A DNA stretch of 64,000 nt, from assembly GCF_025464955.1 (NCBI RefSeq), contig NZ_JAODNM010000097.1, forward strand, positions 1 through 64,000. Reading direction: 5' to 3'. The notes under the pieces are model-generated. The model saw only the letters and a list, made by a program, of their open reading frames with translations. It ran no database searches and had not been told where the DNA came from. Positions 57,258 to 64,000 of this stretch are shown here, piece by piece. The position numbers and the translations under genes are program-made. Within the stretch, counting starts at the first letter, position 1. Each line of letters begins with the position of its first letter. This stretch comes from Amycolatopsis sp. (lineage in GTDB: Bacteria > Actinomycetota > Actinomycetes > Mycobacteriales > Pseudonocardiaceae).

Positions 57258-58211
57258 ATGGCAGGCAATTCCCGGCGTCAAGGCGCGATCCGCAAGGTCG
57301 GCACGAAGAAGGGCCCGGTTGTCGGCTCCGGCGGCCAGCGGCGCGCGGCGCTCGAAGGCAGGGGTCCGACGCCCAAGGCGGAGGACCGGCCGAACCACAA
57401 GAACTACCGGAAGCCGGGCGCCGACAAGCGCGACCAGTCACGGACCAAGAAGGCCGAGCGGCCCGAGCTGATCGCCGGCCGCAACCCGGTCGTCGAGGCG
57501 CTACGCGCCGCGATTCCGGCGACCGCGCTGTACGTCGCGATCAACATCGAGGCCGACGACCGCGTGACCGACGCGGTCCGCATGGCCGCGGACCGGGGCA
57601 TCTCGATCCTGGAGATCCCGCGCGAGGAGCTCGATCGCAAGACGAACCGCGCGGTGCACCAGGGCCTCGGCCTGCAGGTGCCGCCGTTCGACTACGCCCA
57701 CCCCGACGAGCTGATGCAGGCCGCCCGTGACTCCGGCGAGCCCGCCCTGTTCGTCGCGCTCGACGGCGTCACCGACCCCCGCAACCTCGGCGCGGTCATC
57801 CGCTCCGCGGCCGCGTTCGGCGCACACGGCGTCCTCCTGCAGGAGCGGCGTAGTGCCGGCATGACGGCCGTGGCGTGGCGGACAAGCGCCGGAACGGCCG
57901 CGAAGCTGCCGGTCGCGCTGGCCACGAACCTGACGCGTCAGCTCAAGGCGTGGGCCGAGAAGGGCCTGATGATCGTCGGCCTCGACGCCGAGGGCTCGGT
58001 CGACATCGACCAGCTCGACGTCGCCACGGACCCGGTCGTCATCGTGCTCGGCGGCGAGGGCAAGGGCCTGACCCGCCTCGTCGGCGAGACCTGCGATGCG
58101 ACGGTGTCGATTCCGATGGCGCACGGCGTCGAGTCGCTCAACGCCTCCGTCGCCGCGGGCGTCCTGCTGGCCGAGGTGGCACGACGTCGCCGCCTGGCCG
58201 GCCGTATGTGA
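57258..58211 (+). CDS. rlmB: 23S rRNA 2'-O-methyltransferase RlmB (SpoU/TrmH family)
   Basis: [15 protein letters not shown]...[31 protein letters not shown]...[14 protein letters not shown]. Confidence 0.95.
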   Translation: MAGNSRRQGAIRKVGTKKGPVVGSGGQRRAALEGRGPTPKAEDRPNHKNYRKPGADKRDQSRTKKAERPELIAGRNPVVEALRAAIPATALYVAINIEADDRVTDAVRMAADRGISILEIPREELDRKTNRAVHQGLGLQVPPFDYAHPDELMQAARDSGEPALFVALDGVTDPRNLGAVIRSAAAFGAHGVLLQERRSAGMTAVAWRTSAGTAAKLPVALATNLTRQLKAWAEKGLMIVGLDAEGSVDIDQLDVATDPVVIVLGGEGKGLTRLVGETCDATVSIPMAHGVESLNASVAAGVLLAEVARRRRLAGRM

Positions 58212-58221
58212 CCGCTTCAAA

Positions 58222-58278
58222 GACCCCTCGGGGCCACCCTCGTGGCGTTCAAGGCCACAGGGGTGGCCCCGAGGGGTC
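58222..58278. terminator. Long hairpin gacccctcggggccaccc ... gggtggccccgaggggtc
   Basis: 18-bp perfect arms between convergent genes. Confidence 0.85.
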
Positions 58279-58300
58279 CGCGCACCCAGCGTGACCGCCG

Positions 58301-58810
58301 CTACGCAGCGTGATACTCCCGCAGGCCGGTGAGCCGTCGGCGGACCTCGGCGTTGGTCGGCAGCGAAGTGCCCGAGACGTAGCGCATGATGCCGTCGCGG
58401 GCCGGGTCGTCCGAAGCCTCGACGAAAGTCACCGTCTCGTCGACCCCGGCGCCGAACAGCAGTTCCGAGTCCAGCCCGAACATCGTGTCGAAATTGGCGT
58501 TCTTCGCGTTCCACAGCGCGAAGACGTCGTCGAGTCGCGCCCGCTCGGCAACAAGCAGCGCGGCGAGGCACATGCTTTCCGTCAGTGACGCTCCGCGCTG
58601 GTGCATCAGCGTCTCCTGAGCGAGCAGGAACACCAGGAAGTCGGCGTCCGTGTCGCCGCAGGCGGCGAACAACTGCCCGAGCGTGCCTGCCCTGGCCTCG
58701 GCGTTGGCGTCGATGGAGGAGTCCTCGGGGGACGCGGCGAAGGCGAGCGCGGACCAGCGCTGCCGGTCGTCCCGCCACCAATCCAGTTCAGGCGTCGATG
58801 GACCGTTCAT
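58301..58810 (-). CDS. Conserved hypothetical protein
   Basis: MNGPSTPELDWWRDDRQRWSALAFAASPEDSSIDANAEARAGTLGQLFAACGDTDADFLVFLLAQETLMHQRG. Confidence 0.75.
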   Translation of the reverse strand: MNGPSTPELDWWRDDRQRWSALAFAASPEDSSIDANAEARAGTLGQLFAACGDTDADFLVFLLAQETLMHQRGASLTESMCLAALLVAERARLDDVFALWNAKNANFDTMFGLDSELLFGAGVDETVTFVEASDDPARDGIMRYVSGTSLPTNAEVRRRLTGLREYHAA

Positions 58811-58921
58811 CGGCCTTCCCTTCTCTCACCTGTGGCGTTGCCTCCAAGACTCCAACCTTCGACCCGGCTCGGCAACCCCTCGGTTAGGGTCATGACCGCC
58901 GATCAAGGGGGCTACACACCG

Positions 58922-60355
58922 ATGTCGTTCATTTCGCCGTTGTTCGTGTGGTACTTCCTGCCGGCGGTTCTGCTCGCCGTGCTGGTATGCCCGCGCAGCT
59001 GGCGCAACGGGGTCATCGCGGCCGCGAGCCTGGTCTTCTACGCCACCGGCGCCGGCCCGTACGTGCTGCTCCTGCTGGGCTGCATGCTGGTCAACTTCCT
59101 CGCCGGGCCGTTGCTGGAGCCCAACGAGTGGGACATGCGGCAGACGAGACGTCGCCGGATCCTCATCGGCGTCGTCTCCTTCGACGTCGTGATGCTGGTG
59201 ATCTGGAAGTACGCCGGGTTCGCCACGCAACAGATCGCCGCCATCGCGCATCTGTTCGGCGGCGGTTTCCCGGTGGCGAACCTGGTGCTCCCGATCGGCA
59301 TCTCGTTCTTCACGTTCCACCATATTTCGTACACCGTCGACATCTACCGCGGCGAACGCCATGCCCTGCGCAACCCGGTCTCGTTCGCCGCGTACATCGC
59401 GATGTTCCCCCAGCTGGTGGCCGGCCCGATCGTGCGCTACCGCGAGATCGCCGACCAGCTCCCCCAGCAGCGTCTGCACCGCCTCGACGACATCGCCGCC
59501 GGTTTCCCGCGGTTCGCGCTCGGGCTGTGCAAGAAGACGATCATCGCGGACACGCTGAGCCCCATGGTCGAAGCCTGTTTCGCGACGCCTCCGTCCGAGA
59601 TGACCTTCGGCACCGCCTGGCTCGGCGCGGTCGGGTACACCCTCCAACTGTTCTTCGACTTCTCCGGTTACTCCGACATGGCGATCGGACTCGGCCGCAT
59701 GTTCGGCTTCCGGCTGCCGGAGAACTTCGCGCGGCCGTACGCCTCGGTGACCATCACCGAGTTCTGGCGCCGCTGGCACATGTCGCTGTCGCGGTGGTTC
59801 CGCGACTACGTCTACATCCCGCTCGGCGGCAACCGCGCGGGTACCGGGCACACCTACCGCAACCTCTGCATCGTGTTCGTCCTGACCGGCTTCTGGCACG
59901 GCGCGCAGTGGACGTTCCTGATCTGGGGGCTGTTCCACGGCGCGATGCTGATCATCGAGCGCGCGTTCGGGTTCGACACCACGCCGTCCGGCACCGCCGC
60001 CCGCATCGCGCGCCGGGCGCTGACCCTGGTGCTGGTGGTGTTCGGCTGGGTGTTCTTCCGGTCGCCCGACCTCGGGCACGCGCTCGGGATGCTCGGCCAC
60101 ATGCTGCTGCCGGACTTCAGCGGCCTCGGCGACGTCGTGGACACGGCGCTCACCAACCAGCGGCTCGTCGTACTTTTGGCGGCGCTGGCGATCTTCGTCC
60201 TCCCATCACACCCAGTGACTGGCCCACTGCTGGAATCCTCGCGGAGCAAGCCGGCAACAGCCCTGCGTATCGGGGTCATGACGGTGGGTCTCACCTACTC
60301 GGCGATCCTCGTCGCCACCGGCACCTTCAGCCCTTTCCTGTACTACCAGTTCTGA
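58922..60355 (+). CDS. MBOAT family O-acyltransferase (AlgI-like)
   Basis: ILPIGISFFTFHHISYTVDIYRGE-type motif; FPQLVAGPIVRYREI; FFDFSGYSDMAIGLGRMFG; WRRWHMSLSRWFRDYVYIPLGGNR; TGFWHGAQWTFLIWGLFHG. Confidence 0.96.
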   Translation: MSFISPLFVWYFLPAVLLAVLVCPRSWRNGVIAAASLVFYATGAGPYVLLLLGCMLVNFLAGPLLEPNEWDMRQTRRRRILIGVVSFDVVMLVIWKYAGFATQQIAAIAHLFGGGFPVANLVLPIGISFFTFHHISYTVDIYRGERHALRNPVSFAAYIAMFPQLVAGPIVRYREIADQLPQQRLHRLDDIAAGFPRFALGLCKKTIIADTLSPMVEACFATPPSEMTFGTAWLGAVGYTLQLFFDFSGYSDMAIGLGRMFGFRLPENFARPYASVTITEFWRRWHMSLSRWFRDYVYIPLGGNRAGTGHTYRNLCIVFVLTGFWHGAQWTFLIWGLFHGAMLIIERAFGFDTTPSGTAARIARRALTLVLVVFGWVFFRSPDLGHALGMLGHMLLPDFSGLGDVVDTALTNQRLVVLLAALAIFVLPSHPVTGPLLESSRSKPATALRIGVMTVGLTYSAILVATGTFSPFLYYQF

Positions 60356-60382
60356 GTTTTTTCGCGCTTAATCGACGATAAT

Positions 60383-60980
60383 TCAGGGCGCGAACCCCGT
60401 TTCCGAAAGGGAATTCCGCAGGATTTCCAGCACGTCGTCTAGGGCTCGCACCAAAGTGCCCGGGGTAATCCTCGCGAGGGTGTCATCGATTACCCGCAGC
60501 CCCGTCCGGTCCAGCAAAAGTCTTTTCGTTGGTCACCCATTCGCCGCGCACCGCCGCCACGGCGTGCGCGGTCTGGCATGCGGCCGTGGCGATCACTCCG
60601 ACGACGTCGGTCACATGGCCTCGCTCGGCGTGCGCGCCGCGAGCGTAGTCGAGCGTGACGCATGCGTCGCCCCACCACCGTGCCGGACCGGATTCCCTTA
60701 GCGCGTCGGGATAATCCGGCTGCGGCAGGGCGCCGCGCAGGATGCGGTTGACGGCCGGTTCCGCGACCACGAGTAGGTCGGAATGCCCGCCAGGCCAACC
60801 AAGTTCGCGCAGGTTCTCCGGGTTGAAAGCACCCCGGTAGTAGACGGCGAAATCCCAGTCGCTGTCCGGCCGATGGGTGCGGGTGGCGCGGGAACCGCCG
60901 AGGGTCACGGCCTGAACGTGGTGCGGCCCGGCCAGCCCGGCGGCGACCTGGTCACCAAAGATTTCGTCTTCGGAACGCAT
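60383..60980 (-). pseudogene. Nucleotidyltransferase-domain protein, internally deleted and frameshifted
   Basis: VTLGGSRATRTHRPDSDWDFAVYYRGAFNPENLRELGWPGG joined to HSDLLVVAEPAVNRILRGALPQPDYPDALRESGPARWW; C-term LLLDRTGLRVIDDTLARITPGTLVRALDDVLEIL in another frame. Confidence 0.72.
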
Positions 60981-61177
60981 ACCCCGCAGCCTAAGCCGGT
61001 GCCAAGATGGTCAACATCCGATTAAAGATCGTCGTCGCCTTCTGTCACCTTCAGGGCCATCCAGGGTCCCCCAAATTTCTTATTTCCCCGTTCACCCAAG
61101 GCGCGTAGAGTAGCTCTCCGCACTCAAACCGATACGTAGCGCACTCGGCTGATCGGGTGACACCAGGAGGTGAGGCT

Positions 61178-62182
61178 TTGTCCGCGGATGCCAAGCGGCT
61201 CCGCAGTAACCCACTGCAAGAGATCTTCTGGACCAGGACCAGCCTGTTACTGCTGATCCTGATCGTGGTCGCGGGTGTCAGCCTGCTGATCTCCAGCGCG
61301 ATGAGCCCGGGCACCGGGAAAACGCTCGTCAGCGCGCTGGGCACCGGAACCTTGATCTCTGCGGTCGTGGGCTTCGGTCAAACCCTGATCACCGCCACTG
61401 CTTCCCAAAAAGCACTCGTCGCACCGGTGATCGAGGAAAGCCGGCGCGCACTGCAGGAGCTCAGCGCCGAATACCGGTCGTTGAACCGGGAATTCTTTCC
61501 GACGCATGTCTTCGAGGCCACCACCGATCCGGACCCCGCGTTCAACCGGTTGATGATGGCCGACCTCAACGCGACCAGGCAATGTTTCTTCAGGGGTTTT
61601 TCCGCTCGTCACGCGGCCGCGAGACTGCTGCTTTCCCATACCGAGCGCGAACTCCGCGCGGTGATCGCCGATCCGCGCGACGCCAGCGCGATCAGCGGGC
61701 GCGCGCGTTATCTGCTCCGCCGGGAGGAGTCAGGCGTCGACTACGAGACCATCCAAAACCGCCTGCACAACGAAATCTGGATCGGCCTGGTCGGGCTGTA
61801 CCTGGCCAGAAGCCATTGCGCGCAGGTGGACATCACCGTGGTGTCCGACCCGCCGCTGGACCGACTGGAAATGTTCGACGACAGCGTGTGGCTCACGTTG
61901 TACAGTGATATCGGCGGCGCAACGACCCTCTATCCGCGAACCCTACGTTTCACCGAAGGCTCGTTCATGTACAACATGGAGCGCGCTGAGTTCCTGCGCG
62001 TCTGCAATTCGCGTTCCGGACGGCACTTCCAGATCATGCCCGACTCGACCAGACAGGATTTCCTCGCGCTGTTCGAGAAGATCACCGGTTCCCGATTGTC
62101 GGAGGAGCAATTCGGCGAACTCGAAGGTAAATTCCACGCCTTCCGCAGAGAGTTCTCCGCGGTCGCCGAGTTGGGGGGCTGA
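61178..62182 (+). CDS. Two-TM membrane-anchored protein of unknown function
   Basis: SLLLLILIVVAGVSLLISSA and TLVSALGTGTLISAVVGFGQTLI near N-terminus, then about 250 aa soluble region; aggaggtga RBS 5' of TTG start. Confidence 0.8.
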   Translation: MSADAKRLRSNPLQEIFWTRTSLLLLILIVVAGVSLLISSAMSPGTGKTLVSALGTGTLISAVVGFGQTLITATASQKALVAPVIEESRRALQELSAEYRSLNREFFPTHVFEATTDPDPAFNRLMMADLNATRQCFFRGFSARHAAARLLLSHTERELRAVIADPRDASAISGRARYLLRREESGVDYETIQNRLHNEIWIGLVGLYLARSHCAQVDITVVSDPPLDRLEMFDDSVWLTLYSDIGGATTLYPRTLRFTEGSFMYNMERAEFLRVCNSRSGRHFQIMPDSTRQDFLALFEKITGSRLSEEQFGELEGKFHAFRREFSAVAELGG

Positions 62183-62187
62183 TCGGA

Positions 62188-62841
62188 ATGCCCACCAGGG
62201 TATCCGCACTGAAGACATCCGCGCTGAACGCGCTGGCCGAGCGGTTGCGCACGGCCGACTTTCCGCTCGCCGCGGACTGGGAAACCGTCAACGACTGGTT
62301 CGGCCGCTGGGCCGCGCTGCCGGAGTTGCGCGCCGAACTCAAGAACCACCTGCACACTTTGGCACCAGCCGAGGCGGCGGCACTGATCAAGGCGTCACGC
62401 GAGACGACCACGCATTTTGCCTGGTGCCTGCTCGATTCACCGGACGACGAGTTCTCTTTCTGGCTGCACGAATACAAACCGCAGCGGGACTGGCGGCAGG
62501 GATACGCCGATTCCGTGCACAACCACCGCTACCATTTCTGCACCACGCTCCTGCGCGGGCATTACCTGCACGAGCGTTACCACGCGCACCTCGATCCGGA
62601 TACCGGCCTGATCAGTTCGGTACGGCTGCGTTCGCAGACGCAGTGCGCGACGGGGTCGTCCGGCAGGCTGCTCGCCGACGAGTTCCACCGCATTCCGTCG
62701 GCCGGAACCGGGACCATGACTTTCCTGGTCAAGTCACGGGCGGTGACCGAATCCAGTGTTTCCTTCGATCCGGCCACCGGAATCGGGCATCGTCACGTTC
62801 CGGTCGAGGTCCGATTGGGGGAACTGGCCGACCGCATTTAG
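62188..62841 (+). CDS. Unknown protein with His-rich, possibly cupin/dioxygenase-like core
   Basis: HNHRYHFCTTLLRGHYLHERYHAHLD; starts 6 nt after preceding stop. Confidence 0.72.
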   Translation: MPTRVSALKTSALNALAERLRTADFPLAADWETVNDWFGRWAALPELRAELKNHLHTLAPAEAAALIKASRETTTHFAWCLLDSPDDEFSFWLHEYKPQRDWRQGYADSVHNHRYHFCTTLLRGHYLHERYHAHLDPDTGLISSVRLRSQTQCATGSSGRLLADEFHRIPSAGTGTMTFLVKSRAVTESSVSFDPATGIGHRHVPVEVRLGELADRI

Positions 62842-62908
62842 CTACACAGCGGCGTCTGAGCCGCATACCATTACTCCACCCGTCTCACCGCCGGGATCGG
62901 AGAGGTGT

Positions 62909-63583
62909 ATGCGCGTCCAGCAGAATTCGGTCGGACAATCGGTCATCGAAGACGTCGAGCAGCGGGTCCGGCAGCTGTGCTGGCGCAATGCCCGCACTCT
63001 GCCGTTCCACGGCTGGCACCACGTGAGTTTCGTGCGCACGAAAGCCGTCGGATTCGCCGGCCACAACGGTGCCGACGCCGCGGTCGTGGAGGTGGCGGCG
63101 CTGGTTCACGACGTCAACTACCTCGTCCTGCGCAATTCCCCCGCCGCCGCCGGGAAGGACCTGCGGCTCGGCATGCTGGCCGACGCGGGGGTCGACGAGA
63201 CTGTCGCCCGATGGATCGACGACATCATCGAAGAGGCCGAGATGGCCAGCCGCGGACGGCACATCTCGCTCGAGGCCCAGGCGCTCAGCGACGCGGACAC
63301 GTTGTTCAAGGCGCTGCCGGTGACGCCGGTCGTGCTCGCCCACAAGTACCTCACGGAGAACGGGCTAAGCCTGCGCGAGCTGGCGGACAAGATCGTCGGC
63401 GAGCAGGTCGACGTCCACGACGACGGCTACTACTTCTACAACCCCGAGGCCGCCGCCACCTACTCGCGCTGGGCGACGGCGAACCTCGAACTCTGGCAGT
63501 GCATCAAGCAAGCGGTCGACGACCCGAGCGTCGCGGAACTCCTCGACGCCGTCCATGCCGTCGACATCGCCGCCGCCTCCTAA
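62909..63583 (+). CDS. HD-domain phosphohydrolase-like protein
   Basis: LPFHGWHHVSFVRTKAVGFAGHNGADAAVVEVAALVHDVNYLV...LSDADTLFKAL; H...HD...D pattern. Confidence 0.85.
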   Translation: MRVQQNSVGQSVIEDVEQRVRQLCWRNARTLPFHGWHHVSFVRTKAVGFAGHNGADAAVVEVAALVHDVNYLVLRNSPAAAGKDLRLGMLADAGVDETVARWIDDIIEEAEMASRGRHISLEAQALSDADTLFKALPVTPVVLAHKYLTENGLSLRELADKIVGEQVDVHDDGYYFYNPEAAATYSRWATANLELWQCIKQAVDDPSVAELLDAVHAVDIAAAS

Positions 63584-63588
63584 CCCCT

Positions 63589-63672
63589 TACCGCAACTCG
63601 CCGTCGAGTTGCGGTAGTTGACGTCCGCAACCATCGCAACTCGCCGTCGAGTTGCGATGGTTGCGGACGTCT
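63589..63672. terminator. Two adjacent nested palindromes sharing cgcaactcg-ccgt-cgagttgcg core
   Basis: taccgcaactcg-ccgt-cgagttgcggta and gacgtccgcaaccatcgcaactcg-ccgt-cgagttgcgatggttgcggacgtc. Confidence 0.85.
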
Positions 63673-63682
63673 CAAAAGTGGC

Positions 63683-64000
63683 TTACTTGGACTGGGCGGA
63701 GTCCGGGGTGGCGGGTACGGCGGGCGCGGCGTCGGGGGTGAGGTGCTTCAGCGCTTCCTGCAGGGCGACGTTCGTGGCCGTCATCCGCTCGGTGACCTTA
63801 CGACGGAACTCCAGCGCCTGCTTCGCCTGCGCTTCGGCGTCGGACCGGCGCTTCTCGGCGTCGGAGACGATCTTGCCCAGACGGTCCTTCGCCTCGAACT
63901 CGGCGCCGGACGCGGCCTTCTCGGCCTCGGCCTTCTTCGCCGCGATGGTGTCCTCGGCCTTCTTGTCCGCGGCCTCGCGACGCTCCTTGGCCTCGGCATC
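63683..64000 (-). CDS. Coiled-coil protein, C-terminal part (5' end beyond window)
   Basis: DAEAKERREAADKKAEDTIAAKKAEAEKAASGAEFEAKDRLGKIVSDAEKRRSDAEAQAKQALEFRRKVTERMTATNVALQEALKHLTPDAAPAVPATPDSAQSK*; DivIVA/Wag31-like composition, weak family call. Confidence 0.65.
   Translation of the reverse strand, partial: DAEAKERREAADKKAEDTIAAKKAEAEKAASGAEFEAKDRLGKIVSDAEKRRSDAEAQAKQALEFRRKVTERMTATNVALQEALKHLTPDAAPAVPATPDSAQSK

Noticed and set aside
1-64000. Large PKS/NRPS cluster
   Set aside because: No KS, AT, condensation or adenylation domains; only tailoring-type enzymes seen.

Overview
High-GC actinobacterial chromosome segment, probably Pseudonocardiales/Amycolatopsis-like (lineage inferred from gene content and order, not from a search). 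Left part (0-11 kb): small oxidoreductase and aromatic-tailoring genes (SDR, FAD monooxygenase, VOC, carboxymuconolactone decarboxylase, SRPBCC, SnoaL-like) mixed with decayed genes, including an acetolactate-synthase-type remnant, an IS1380-type transposase remnant and a frameshifted winged-helix regulator. Middle-left (about 11.07-29.40 kb): looks like an integrated genomic island. It is bounded by an intact tRNA-Thr(TGT) at 29361-29433 and a 44-nt near-copy of that tRNA's 3' half at 11066-11109, with a truncated tyrosine integrase just inside the tRNA end. The island holds P450/ferredoxin/ferredoxin reductase, SDR, two MarR genes, a BBE-like oxidase, two PEBP proteins, hydrolases and LysR. 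It also contains four copies of a roughly 70-80 nt promoter-like element with invariant spacing, which I consider the most striking unexplained signal. Right part: three tandem LAL (AAA + LuxR) regulators, ThrE-like exporter, otsA, an OtsB-GH15 fusion, a DUF397/XRE module, a decayed polymorphic-toxin-like locus beside radA, and the conserved radA-lpqE-like-carD-ispD-ispF-HAD-cysS-rlmB block. It ends with an MBOAT gene, a nucleotidyltransferase pseudogene and an uncharacterised membrane/His-rich/HD-domain three-gene cluster. All family calls come from reading the translations; no database search was run.
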